Of a DNA stretch of 64,000 nt, positions 49,943 to 60,239 are shown piece after piece. Origin of the DNA: Diphasiastrum complanatum (taxonomy: Eukaryota; Streptophyta; Lycopodiopsida; Lycopodiales; Lycopodiaceae). Made by a program: the position numbers and the translations under genes. Below the pieces are notes generated by a model. That model was not told the origin of the DNA, did not search any database, and saw only the letters and a program-made list of their open reading frames with translations. The stretch is from NCBI GenBank assembly GCA_029204225.1, contig CM055109.1, positions 19,047,783 through 19,111,782 on the forward strand. The letters are read 5' to 3'. Within the stretch, counting starts at the first letter, position 1. Every line of letters begins with the position of its first letter.

Positions 49943-50700
49943 ATGGGAGACGCGGTGAAACTACTTTCACAGGAGTATCCATAGCGTTGCACACATGCTG
50001 CATCCCCTCTTCCTCTCTCCGACACAAATCGCAGACAGGGAGCTCGAGGTGGATTGGCTTTCCTACATCTACAGGGTGGGGGTCCACACATTGGTTTGGA
50101 TCCTATCAAACTCATGGAGGACCTAGCTGCATTTTGTTTCGGCATGGGCACGTTTGGTCACGAGGCTGCGCAGGATCTAGACAGGAGGCAGCTCCCCATT
50201 ACTTGGTGGACCATGTTCGGTAGCACCTATCCCTCCATAGAGTGTCTTGCACTACGTGTCCTTTCACAGGTATGCATCTCATCTCATCTTCCCTTACTGC
50301 GTTTTCTTGACATTCCAGCCATGCACATGTGCTAAACTATTTCATTGCACGTACCACAGGATTGCGCTGCCTCAAACTGCGAGCGTAATTGGAGCACATG
50401 GGCCCCCATTCACATGAGGAGAAGAAACAGGTTGTCAATGAGTCAGCTAGAGCGGTTGGTGTTCGGTAGCACCAACGCACGTCTCGCCAGCAGACTCCGA
50501 CCATTATGAGCGCATTGCAGGTGATAGGCTATTCTCCTTTACCATGTTGGCTGATCTAATATGCTCAATTTTAACCTTGCAGACGAAGATATCGGATTTG
50601 GAGCGCCAGGTTGACTTGCCTACAGACAGTGCCTAGCCCATGCTTGCAGATGACTTGGGGACACAGTTGATGGCAGAGAGAGAGAGAGGGAGCTAGCCGA

Positions 50701-50703
<3 letters not shown>
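49943..50703 (+). pseudogene. hAT-1 transposase C-terminal exons (left half of a split copy)
   Basis: GGGAGACGCGGTGAAACTAC matches 62532. It continues with the exon that encodes the ITWWTMFGSTYPSIQRLALR block, an intron (GTATGC...CACAG), the dimerisation exon (DCAASNCERNWSTWAPIHMR), another intron, and ISDLERQVDLPTDSA. It stops in the GA-rich coding end at 50704. The sequence that should follow the GA tract is found at 56940. Confidence 0.75.

Positions 50704-50766
<63 letters not shown>
50704..50766. repeat. (GA)n tract between hAT-1 and LINE-B
   Basis: About 31 GA units, corresponding to the coding RERERE stretch of hAT-1 on the left and to the LINE tail on the right. Confidence 0.95.
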
Positions 50767-50771
<5 letters not shown>

Positions 50772-52365
50772 AAGAAAGAACGAAAGAAAGCTTTATTAAT
50801 GTCTTTTCCATGCCAAAAGGCATATAAGACTAAGGAAATACATGTCAAGTATGTGGTAACCGTGGAGCGTATAAACGCCTCCAAAAACTGTAATAAAGGG
50901 AAAAAAAGGAAACATCTACTACAAGTTAAGATAACTACATAAATGATAATGTCTATTCATGGTAGTCAAATGTGTCCACGTCAAGATGTCAGGTCTGTAC
51001 TGGCGCTGTAGAAAGATGTAATGAGAGCTGTAGCATGAGGAAGTGCAGGAGCCCGCTGACGTCACCTGTGAACGGGAGCATGTATAGTGTGTCTTTGTGT
51101 AAGAGGTCTGGTAGGGCGTGTAACTCTCGTGACCGCCTGAGGCTGGGTGATGCGTCGTCTCTGCATCCTAGGTCTGGGAATGTCGTCGCCATCGTTGTCA
51201 GTCATGTCTGCATCAGAATGTGATCTCCGGCGAGAAAAGAAGGATGTAATCTGAGACTGTGAGTCTGGATAGGTGTGCTGAGCTGTCTGACATAGGTCCT
51301 GACGCAGGAGGGACACCTCACGTATCATAAGTGCCACACATCTAGGGTCCTCATATGAGATGAGGGACCGTAATGTAACTGGCGTCTGACGAAAAAGGCA
51401 ATGATATCGTCCTCTAATCTCATAGTAAACTGGACATGTGAAAAGGAAATGCTCCTCTGTCTCAACCATAGATAATGAACATAACTGACAAAAACGCTCC
51501 TCACGTGGGGTACCCTGGAAGCGTCCAGTCTCAATCGCCAACTGGTGTGAGGACACTCGGAACTGGCCCAGAATAAATCGGAGCCCATGAGATAGCCCTG
51601 AGGTGAGATAGTGTGGCAAAACTAGAAATCCAACTGTGTCTAGCTCCAGAAAGTGTGTCCTGTAATAGTCGAGTTTGACCCCGAGCTGTCCCTACCATGT
51701 CCGGCTCAGGTATGCTCTATAGAGAAAGCGTCTGATATACTCATGGGTGCCCGATGGAAGGTCTGTGATAGAAATCCCAAGTGTATCCAGTATCCGGGAG
51801 GCCTGAGAGAACCATGATAGTCGATGCCCCTAATCATAAAGGTCTCGCGAGGAGGCAAGTGTCGTCTGTGTGTATCTCTGCTCATCTGTGGGTAACGTCA
51901 TAATATGCTGAATATATAGAATAAGCTGGAAGATGGCGGATAGCTGAATGGGAGGGACCGCGAACTCTGTCAGGATAATCTGATGTGGGACAGATGGCTT
52001 AGCCCGTATCATACGAGATAGCATGAGAACCTGCAGTCGTGAAATACTGGCCCAATCCGAAGATGTAAGACCCGCACACCATACCTCTGCTGCATATAGG
52101 GTTGTGGGAGTAACGAGAGTATCAAAAAGCTGACATTTACTCGGGGCATCCCGAATAAACCGTCTGAAACAGAAGCGCTCTAACTGGACAAGGGAGGCGT
52201 GACCCTTACCAAGTCTGGCGGAGGCTGCCTGTCGCATGCCAAAGATAGGACCTGTAAAAAGCACACCAAGGTAAGTGTAAGAAGAAACGACCTCCAAGGG
52301 TTGCCTATCAAAGATGAGTTCCTGGAGTTGCATAAAAGCTCTCGATGTGTTGAAAACCATAACTG
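50767..52365 (-). mobile_element. LINE-B, 5'-truncated copy
   Basis: The minus-strand 3' end is at the left: AATAAAGCTTTC(TTTC)n(TC)n. A hairpin ATGCC-AAAA-GGCAT lies at 50810-50823. Upstream are the zf-RVT tail ORF (51619-51062: CQLCSLSMVETEEHFLFTCP) and the RT thumb region (52384-51830: SYTYLGVLFTGPIFGMRQAA). Nearly identical to LINE-C. Homology ends at about 52365; 75 bp of unassigned DNA follow before the next GA tract. Confidence 0.8.
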
Positions 52366-52438
52366 TAGTCATAGTTGTTACCATCCTGAGGTGGTGATGG
52401 CTATAGTGGCTGGGGAAGCCATGATCTTACATGGTTTC

Positions 52439-52440
<2 letters not shown>

Positions 52441-52499
<59 letters not shown>
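52441..52499. repeat. (GA)n tract upstream of the AXR1 duplication
   Basis: About 29 GA units directly before the first copy of the duplicated AXR1 segment. Confidence 0.95.
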
Positions 52500-52502
<3 letters not shown>

Positions 52503-52619
52503 AAGTTGCTACAATTTGATTATCTTTTTTCAAGCTTTTTGTGACTTGATTTTTATGACACAATGCAGGATATGGGGTGATCATGGACAGGCAGCACTAG
52601 AACATGCAAGTGTGTGTTT

Positions 52620-52624
<5 letters not shown>
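52500..52624 (+). pseudogene. Truncated tandem copy of the AXR1 exon start
   Basis: A 125-bp segment with intron end, CAATGCAG acceptor and the first 56 bases of the AXR1 exon ([18 protein letters not shown]). It matches 52651-52775 with one visible difference (GATTATC against GACTATC). It ends in a GA tract at TTTGTTGA. If spliced in, this pseudo-exon would run into the GA repeat. Confidence 0.85.

Positions 52625-52650
<26 letters not shown>
52624..52650. repeat. (GA)n tract between the two AXR1 copies
   Basis: About 13 GA units at the junction of the tandem duplication. Confidence 0.95.
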
Positions 52651-52653
<3 letters not shown>

Positions 52654-52719
52654 AAGTTGCTACAATTTGACTATCTTTTTTCAAGCTTTTTGTGACTTGA
52701 TTTTTATGACACAATGCAG

Positions 52720-52892
52720 GATATGGGGTGATCATGGACAGGCAGCACTAGAACATGCAAGTGTGTGTTTGTTGAATTGTGGACCCACGGGGTCAGAAGC
52801 TTTGAAGAACCTTGTCTTAGGTGGAATAGGTTCTTTCACAATAGTTGACCCATCTAGAGTAGAAGCAGCTGACTTGGGCAACAATTTTCTTG
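52720..52892 (+). CDS. AXR1: AXR1 (NEDD8-activating enzyme E1 regulatory subunit) exon
   Basis: Acceptor CAATGCAG, donor CTTG|GTTAGT. Encodes [40 protein letters not shown] and [16 protein letters not shown]. This is the N-terminal Rossmann-like ThiF region of AXR1/APPBP1, which pairs with ECR1 to activate RUB/NEDD8 for cullin modification. The preceding exon with the start codon is not seen. Phase is continuous with the next exon. Confidence 0.9.
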
Positions 52893-53026
52893 GTTAGTGA
52901 GAGTGAAACCTTGTTTCTTGCTTTGTCACAAAAATGTGGTATGGCCTTGACATATATTCTACAAAGGTTTAGGTTTATGTTTTAACATAGAAGACTATTT
53001 TTAGTTCTTTCTTGCTTTGACTGCAG

Positions 53027-53190
53027 TGAGTTGGGAAAACCTTGGCCAGTCGAAAGCCAGAAGTGTTTGTGCTTTGCTACAAGAGCTCAATGAATCAGTT
53101 GGTGCCAAATTTGTAGAGGAATCACCAGAGGCCTTGCTAGATTCAAACCCAAGCTTTTTTGCAAGTTTCACGCTTGTGATAGCAACACAG
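53027..53190 (+). CDS. AXR1: AXR1 exon (following)
   Basis: Acceptor GACTGCAG, donor ACACAG|GTAAAA; 164 nt. Encodes SWENLGQSKARSVCALLQEL, NESVGAKFVEESPEALLDSN and SFTLVIATQ. The 134-bp intron before it is of ordinary size. The next exon is not found before the window ends, so it lies beyond a long, transposon-filled intron or the gene is a fragment. Confidence 0.9.
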
Positions 53191-53199
53191 GTAAAACAT

Positions 53200-53685
53200 G
53201 TCATCAAATGATTTTTTTTAGGATTTGCATAGTACTACAGAAAAATTGTTTACCTCCACATTGTAGCATAAATCATAGCTTGTAGCAATATTCACATGGA
53301 GTTGTTTTCTCTTATCTTGTGTTATGACCTTAGAAGCATGATAAGGAGTTATCTAAGCATCTCCTTATCAAAGTCTAAAATTCTTTAGGATTATAAGATA
53401 CCCTATGCATGCTCATTTCGTTTGGGGTCCTTTTTAACTTTTAAGGCCTCTAAGGTCCTTTGAAACCGAATGTTTGAAACAACAAGTGTATTTTACCACT
53501 TAACAATCTAGGTGCAAAGTTCGAGAGATATCCCCGTTCATAAGCATTCCCGTCTCTATTCTATGCTTTGTGAGATAATGGATCCTAGGCTCGTGTCATT
53601 TATTTGGTCTTTTGTTAACACCAAACTTGTAGTACGATCACTTTTGTGCACACTATGATTGCAAATTTGTTCTAATCGGAGCCCT

Positions 53686-53690
<5 letters not shown>
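53200..53690. other. AXR1 intron, nothing recognised
   Basis: Unique-looking AT-rich DNA between the donor at 53191 and the GA tract at 53692. Confidence 0.5.

Positions 53691-53691
<1 letters not shown>

Positions 53692-53723
<32 letters not shown>
53692..53723. repeat. (GA)n tract at the LINE-A 3' end
   Basis: About 15 GA units joining AXR1 intron DNA and the LINE-A tail. Confidence 0.95.
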
Positions 53724-53726
<3 letters not shown>

Positions 53727-54807
53727 TGTATTAATGTCTGTTGGGTGCCCAAGGGCACATAAGACAGAATGAATAAGTACATGTCTCGTAGGATTACTGT
53801 CCATGTCGGACAAAAAACGCTAGTCTAAATGGTAAAGACAATATAGAACTCTCTCGAGCTGGGTAAACACATAACCAATATAGAATCATAAAATGCATAT
53901 AAGAGCAAATACACACGAGCTTAACCTCCAGCTTTGAAGAGGGTACAAGTGCAAGACCTTAACCGCCCGCTCTGCTGAGGAAAGTAAAAGGATAAATATC
54001 AATCTCGAAAAAAAACGTCTGATACCCATAGTAGTTGTGGGCTGTGATCGAGGAGCTCTGGTAGCTCTAGAGGCGCGCGTAGATCTGGCAAGAGGTGGTG
54101 GCTGAGCACGCTGACCGGTATGACTGCCTCATCATCTGATAGGTCATCGCCCTCCCGCTTCTGAAAGAAGCTAGTAATGAGATGCTGGCCAGAATCAGTA
54201 ATACTCTCCGATAGTAGCAAAGAGGCTCTCAACATAAGCATCTCTCGTAGTAAAAGGCCGACACATCTGGGATCCTTATACTCCAAAAATGTACTGAGGG
54301 TAATAGGGGTGTCTCGATATAAACAGTGATATCGGCCACGTATCTCATAGTATGTAGGGCATATGAAGATAAAATGAAACTCATCCTCCACTACACCTAT
54401 TGTGCATACCTGGCATATCCGATGCTCCCTCAAAATGCCTGAATATCTGCCTGTCTCAATAGCAAGCTGATGTGAAGAGACTCGTAATTGTCCCAATCTG
54501 TATCGGAGCCCAAAAGAAAGAGGAAGAGAGAGATATAAAGGTCTAATAGGGAGTCCCAAACTGTCTCTGCGTAAGATATGTGTACCATAGAAGGTAGGCT
54601 TGACTCTCTCATGATCAGGACGATCCCATACTATGTTACAATATCTACGATACAGCTGTTGTGTGATAAATGTATGAGTTCCCTATGAAAGATCTAGCGT
54701 CGAGGAGCCCCATGACTGCAAGAAAGCCACGACATCACCATACCAATAAGATCTAGCCTGCTGTCCAGCTATAGTCTGAGAAGAAGTAAGCGCTGCCATC
54801 ACGTATC
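53724..54807 (-). mobile_element. LINE-A, 5'-truncated copy
   Basis: The 3' end at the left holds a hairpin GTGCCC-AA-GGGCAC (53745-53758). The tail ORF (54559-53999) has the zf-RVT pattern CQVCTIGVVEDEFHFIFICP. It is related to the full LINE at 22339-26480 (same GCTTAACCTCCAGCT 3' UTR block). The 5' truncation at CACGTATCT coincides with the GA tract at 54809. Confidence 0.8.

Positions 54808-54808
<1 letters not shown>

Positions 54809-54835
<27 letters not shown>
54809..54835. repeat. (GA)n tract between LINE-A and LINE-C
   Basis: About 13 GA units; the right side continues as the GAAAGAAAG tail of LINE-C. Confidence 0.95.
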
Positions 54836-54840
<5 letters not shown>

Positions 54841-56918
54841 AAGACAGCTTTATTAATGTCTTTTCCATGCCAAAAGGCATATAAGACTAAGGAAATACAT
54901 GTCAAGTATGTGGTAACCGTGGAGCGTATAAACGCCTCCAAAAACTGTGATAAAGAAAAAAAAGGAAACATCTAGTACAAGTTAAGATAACTACATAAAT
55001 GATAATGTCTATTCATGGTAGTCAAATGCGTCCACGTCAAGATGCCAGGTCTGTACTGGCGCTGTAGAAGGATGTAATGAGAGCTATAGCATGAGGAAGT
55101 GCAAGAGCCCGCTGACGTCGCCTGTGAACAGGAGCATGTATAGTGTGTCTCTGCGTAAGAGGTCTAGTAGGGCGTGTAACTCTCGTGACCGCCTGAGGCT
55201 GGGTGATGCGTCGTCTCTGCATCCTAGGTCTGGGAATGTCGTCGCAATCGCTGTCAGTCATGTCTGCATCAAGACGTGATCTCCGGCGAGAGAAGAAGGA
55301 TGTAATCTGAGACTGTGAGTCTGGATAGGTGTGCTGAGCTGTCTGACATAGGTCCTGACGCAGGAGGGACATCTCACGTATCATAAGTGCCACACATCTA
55401 GGGTCCTCATATGAGATGAGGGACCGTAATGTAACTGGTGTCTGACGAAAAAGGCAATGATACCGCCCTCTGATCTCGTAGTAAACTGGACATGTGAAAA
55501 GGAAATGCTCCTCTGTCTCAACCATAAATAATGAACATAACTGACAAAACCGCTCCTCACGTGGGGTACCCTGGAGGCGTCCAGTCTCAATCGCCAACTG
55601 GTGTGAGGACACTCGGAACTGGCCCAGAATAAATCGGAGCCCATGAGATAGTCCTGAGGTGAGATAGTGTGGCAAAACTAGAAATCCAACTGTGTCTAGC
55701 TCCAGAAAGTGTGTCCTGAAATAGTCGGGTTTGACCCCGAGCTGTCCCTGCCATGTCCGGCTCAGGTATGCTCTATAGAGAAAGCGTCTGATATACTCAT
55801 GGGTGCCCGATGGAAGGTCTATGATAGAAATCCCAAGTGTATCCAGTATCCGGGAGGCCTGAGAGAACCATGATAGTCGATGCCCCTAATCATAAAGGTC
55901 TCGCGAGGAGGCAAGTGCCGTCTGTGTGTATCTCTGCTCATCTGTGGGTAACGTCATAATACGCTGAATATATAGAATAAGTTGGAAGATGGCGGATAGC
56001 TGAATGGGAGGGACCGCGAACTCTGTCAGGATAATCTGATGTGGGACAGATGGCTTAGCCAGTATCATCCGAGATAGCATGAGAACCTGCAGTCATTGAA
56101 TACTGGCCCAATCCGAAGATGTAAGATCCGCACACCATACCTCTGCTGCATATAGGGCTGTGGGAGTAACGAGAGTATCAAAAAGATGACATTTACTTGG
56201 GGCATCCTGAATAAACCATCTAAAACAAAAGCGCTCTAACTGGACAAGGGAGGCGTGACCCTTCCCAAGTCTGGCAGAGGCTACCTGTCGCATGCCAAAG
56301 ATAGGGCCTGTAAAAAGCACGCCAAGGTAAGTGTAAGAAGATACGACCTCCAAGGGTTGCCCATCAAAGATGAGTTCCTGGTGCTGCATAAAAGCTCTCG
56401 ATGTGTTGAAAACCATAACTTTGGTTTTCACTATGTTAACCCCCAATCCCCATCTACTGCAGAAGGCATGAAGACTGTCTAGCTGTCGCTGTAATCCCTC
56501 TCTGGAAGAAGATAGGAGGACCATGTCATCTGCATATAAAAGTATAGCAATCAAGATGCTCCCAAGCCTGCAACCTGTGCCACCACATCCCTCAATAACT
56601 CTCTCAAGCTCATCAATATATAGTCCAAACAGGGTTGGGGGGATAGAGAACAACCCTGTTTCACGCCAATAGTGCTCCAGATGTGGTCTGAGATGCCGGT
56701 ATCACTCCGAAAACAGCCAAGGACTCTCTCATATAGTGCCATCACTGCCAAGATTGTGTCAGTAGAAAAACCAATATCACGTAGATGCTGCATGAGAAGG
56801 GATCGTGGAACAGAGTCGAAGGCTTTCCTGAAGTCAACAAAACAACAGTAGACCCGTTCTCTTCTGTGTCTAGCCTCCTCAATAATGGCCCGAAGGGTGA
56901 AGATATGATCTGTGGTGG
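54836..56918 (-). mobile_element. LINE-C, 5'-truncated copy
   Basis: 3' hairpin at 54867-54880. zf-RVT tail ORF at 55675-55037 (CQLCSLFMVETEEHFLFTCP). RT at 56955-56093 with CCFVDFRKAFDSVPRSLLMQ, GVKQGCSLSP and LLYADDMVLLSSS, an intact catalytic box. Nearly identical to LINE-B over the shared part. The truncation at TCTGTGGTG coincides with the GA tract at 56919. Confidence 0.85.
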
Positions 56919-56940
56919 AGAGAGAGAGAGAGAGAGAGAG
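56919..56940. repeat. (GA)n tract between LINE-C and the hAT-1 tail
   Basis: About 11 GA units; the right side continues CTTGGGCTTG exactly as after the coding GA tract at 63330-63351. Confidence 0.95.
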
Positions 56941-58046
56941 CTTGGGCTTGATCACCGAGAGTCTCCATTGTATGAGGCAGATGAGCCAGCATCAGAGGAT
57001 GAGCAGGACGAGGATGAGCCCATTCAGGTTGTGTTCGCCAGATCAGACAGGGATGAGGCAAATCCTATTAGTGTTGGGCATACGCGACGGGTAGGGGTCA
57101 AGGGTGCATCAGGTGGCAGAGGTGGGGCAGGTGGCACAGGTTTTACCAAGGGACCTCCATGGCACACGGGGGGGGACTGGCATAATTACTGATGTTGATA
57201 TGATGGAGGAGGCTCTCGACGGAGGGCACAGTGATTTAGATTTGGATCCCGCAGCTGCTTGGATGCGTGCAGCACAGAGTTATGGGCATGACTTCGACAA
57301 TACACCAGATGAGACACCATGTGACTTCGATGGTACCGATTGGGATGGCATGCAGGGTCCACATGCTGCAGAGGATGAGGCACGGGATGATGCACAGGAT
57401 GAGCCAGAGGATGGTGCACATGATGAGGCCCAGAGCCTAGAGCATTTGTATTCGGATGCCTAGCTAGACGACTTGATTGCCACGTTCGATTCAGAGGCCA
57501 TGCCGAGTGTTAGGGCACCCGCATCATCTCTGGCCAGTATGCCCTATACAGAGTCTCAACCAAATCAGCTCCATGAGGTGCCTCCAGTTCCTCAGAGGGT
57601 TTATACGCGTCGCACAGCACCTCCAGTGCCACCGCTGCCATTGAGGCCTGCAGCCCCTCCATCGCCATCCACTTCTGCAGCACCCTTCAGAGTCCCAGTT
57701 GTCCATGGCAGGCCGCCATCGGTGCCCAGGTTGTCTCTTGCAACGCCCACATCCACAGTCCTCCTGTGGTAGCACCCACTACACATCCTCCTCCTTTGGC
57801 AGCACCCACTCCAATGGCTCCTCCTTTGGCAGCACCCAGGATGTACCAGTATCGGCCACCACAGCGCCCCTCTCAATACATATCGCCATTGTCATTGCCT
57901 GCTGGAGGGACGGCCCCTCCACAGCCAGTTCCTCCACCTGCAGCAGCTCCACGAGCAGCGCCTCCTCCACGCTCAGTTGCTCAGGGAGGCCCCTCTTTGG
58001 CTTCCCTATCCTTGCCGGCCTCAGCTTGGGCCCAACCTAGCCAGTG
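56941..58046 (+). pseudogene. hAT-1 acidic and proline-rich C-terminal tail (right half of the split copy)
   Basis: In frame with GA-coded RERE: LGLDHRESPLYEADEPASED and EQDEDEPIQVVF, a Gly-rich stretch, then acidic DMMEEALDGGHSDLDLDPAA and DEARDDAQDEPEDGAHDEAQ, and Pro-rich PVPPLPLRPAAPPSPST. It parallels 63363-63770. Two frame breaks (57189 and 57462). The tail is interrupted at 58047 by an LTR-like repeat. Confidence 0.65.
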
Positions 58047-58145
58047 TTAGAGATCTAAACACCACAATAGGGCAAACACTAACTAATCCACCCAACCTTG
58101 CCTACTCCCTATATGGAGCAAGCCCCTCCTCGTCCAGAGTGAGGA
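58047..58145 (-). repeat. LTR-like repeat end in the hAT-1 tail
   Basis: TGTTAGAGATCTAAACACCA onward matches the reverse complement of 1-87. In minus orientation it would be the CA end of a 3' LTR of the gag-bearing element at 58161-58700. Confidence 0.5.
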
Positions 58146-58160
58146 CTGGTAGCATGCATA

Positions 58161-58700
58161 CTACCAAGTGTCGGCCGGGCAGAGGCCATTCTGCCCGGTA
58201 AGGATTTCCAGAATTTTTTTAGGCGAGGCCCGGTAGAATTCAAAATCATCAAGAATAGGAAGGAAGGCCGCCTTAAAGGCCTTACAGAAATCCTCCCAAT
58301 TCCTAGGAACTTCAGGCTTACCCCTTATATCTTGCCACCAGGTAAAAGCTTTACCTCGCAAGTACATGAGGGCTAGATTGATCTTGTTGTCCTCGGATGA
58401 ATCGTGCATGGAAAAGTGCGAATTCCATCGATCCAGCCATTGCAAGACCGACTCCGGAGTTCTATCCTTCTTTTCCCCAGCAAAAACTTCAGAAGTAAAC
58501 AAGGGTTGATGCACCAATTGCCTTAGCTGCGTCAATTCCTTAAGGTCCTGCTGATCCCGGCTATGCTTAGCTTGCATATCCACAATCTGTTGCTGTAGAC
58601 TGTTAATAGCTAGCATCAAAGCATCAGGGTCTAAGACAGAGGCAGATACTGTAGCCTCATGAACAGGGGACATAGGCTGTGTGGTAGGAGTAGGCTCCAT
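58161..58700 (-). CDS. LTR-retrotransposon gag (partial)
   Basis: Starts MEPTPTTQPMSPVHEATVSA at 58700. It contains a short coiled coil (LQQQIVDMQAKHSRDQQDLK) and the Retrotrans_gag core LQWLDRWNSHFSMHDSSEDN, LALMYLRGKAFTWWQDIRGK and NWEDFCKAFKAAF. It forms the particle that packages element RNA. The frame is intact for 179 codons, then cut by the LTR-like repeat; the zinc knuckle and pol are missing. Confidence 0.75.
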   Translation of the reverse strand: MEPTPTTQPMSPVHEATVSASVLDPDALMLAINSLQQQIVDMQAKHSRDQQDLKELTQLRQLVHQPLFTSEVFAGEKKDRTPESVLQWLDRWNSHFSMHDSSEDNKINLALMYLRGKAFTWWQDIRGKPEVPRNWEDFCKAFKAAFLPILDDFEFYRASPKKILEILTGQNGLCPADTW

Positions 58701-58739
58701 TTTTACAAAGAGAAGAGAGGTGAATTAAGAAGAAATGAT

Positions 58740-59063
58740 AGAAGAGAATCAAAAGCTACTCAAGGAAGGTAGATACCAAGCTACTCTTGCTGTCTCTTCA
58801 CAAACCAAATGGTATTGTCCATGGCTGCCAAATGGAATAAGAGAGAGCAAGAGGAGGATGCACCACCACCTCCACCTCTAATTCAGAACAAAAAACCATG
58901 CATAGGAGAGGTATGCCTCCCTCTCCATGCTTTCCTACAAACTGCCAAGTGGCCATACCTTGCCACCTTGGCACCACAGTAGCACACTGGCCACCCACCA
59001 GAATTCTGGCCAGTAGGCAGCCAGATCCCCTTACACCCTCATAGACCCTCAGTGCTGGCTAAC
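58740..59063 (-). repeat. Possible 5' LTR of the gag element
   Basis: In minus orientation TGTTAGCCAGCACTG begins at 59063, and TTGGTATCTACC, weakly like a tRNA-Met PBS, precedes the gag start at 58700. Edges are uncertain. Confidence 0.35.
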
Positions 59064-59365
59064 ATTCCATTCTTGAAATGTTTAATTCAAAATTAAGGCT
59101 CCCTCGCTGTTTTCCAACGGAACCTGGTCAAAAGCAACTTATTTGACATTTCTGGCCCGTGAAACAGAGATTTGAGCCTCCAATCGGGAGTGGAACAGGT
59201 TTCCGCTAGAAGGAGCCACCTGTCCTGACCCGGACAGTGCCATGTAGCATCGCTAAGGAGGATCCAATACAAAGTTTTTAGATGTATAACTCCATCGTTG
59301 CTCAGACAGCGAGCAACTACCCACTTTCTTGTGCTGGGAGGGGTTCCTTGACACTGCCCGTTACC
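59064..59365. other. No feature recognised
   Basis: Sequence between two LTR-like blocks without ORFs or clear repeats. Confidence 0.4.
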
Positions 59366-59369
59366 TTAA

Positions 59370-59455
59370 GTTCATGAGCCACCGGTCAAGTCTACAGGCC
59401 CAGTCATCGTCTGGTCTCAAGTCTGGGTTTGGGACCCAAGGGAGTTGGGTCCCCC
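59370..59455 (-). repeat. gypsy-1-type LTR fragment
   Basis: CCGGTCAAGTCTACAGGCCC through CCCAAGGGAGTTGGGTCC matches 37424-37497 and 12330-12406. The first bases of the LTR are missing at the junction with integrase. Confidence 0.7.
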
Positions 59456-60230
59456 GTACATCAGCATAAATGGGCTGTATCCCGTAGCTGAATGTTTGGT
59501 ACCGTTGTAAGCAAACTCTAATATCAAGAGATACTCCTCCCAATTAGTCTGCTTTTTGCTGACGTATGCACGAAGCATATCCTCCAGCACCTGATTTACT
59601 CTTTTTGTTTGACCGTCTGTCTGTGGATGGTCGGTAGTACTCATGTTAAGTTTAGTGTAGAGATGATGGAATACTACCCTCCAAAAAATTCCATTAAACT
59701 TACTGTCCCGGTCGCTAACTATGCCGGAAGGTAGACCGTACAATTCAAATAGCCCATCTACAAACAACCTCACTAACTCTGGAGCTCTAATGGTTGTTTT
59801 GGTCAGAATAAAGTGAGCCATTTTGGTCAGACAGTCAACTGTGACCCATATAGCGTCATTACCCTTTTGGGTTTTAGGCAGGCCTACTATAAAATCCATG
59901 GAGATACTCTCCCATTTACCATCTAGTATATCTAAGGGCTGTAACAACCCTCCTGCCTTTAAACGCTCTGCTTTATTTACCTGACATTTCTGGCAACTGG
60001 TTACATATTGCTGGACGTCTGGGCCACAAAAATTGCCTACGAAGAAGCTCATAGGTCTTTTGAATGCCTAGGTGCCCCGCACTAAGACTATCATGACACT
60101 CATATAGGACCTACTGCCTATAATCCTATGAATTGGGGACACATACTCTATCTCTATAGAGCAAGTACTCATCCTGAATGGAATACTGTTTCTATTTGAA
60201 TCCTTGAGTCAACTGACCCTCAACCACTAG
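59456..60230 (-). pseudogene. Ty3/gypsy integrase fragment
   Basis: Encodes CQKCQVNKAERLKAGGLLQP, WESISMDFIVGLPKTQKGND, AIWVTVDCLTKMAHFI, GIVSDRDSKFNGIFWRVVFH and STTDHPQTDGQTKRVNQVLE, the D, D(35)E core of a gypsy integrase. The upstream HHCC finger is in a broken frame beyond 60050. Related to, but distinct from, gypsy-1. Confidence 0.8.
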
Positions 60231-60239
60231 AATTTGCTT

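Noticed and set aside
51000-51223. Plus-strand ORFs over LINE-B and LINE-C tails (also 55091)
   Set aside because: Antisense of the zf-RVT tail, duplicated only because the LINE copies are near identical.
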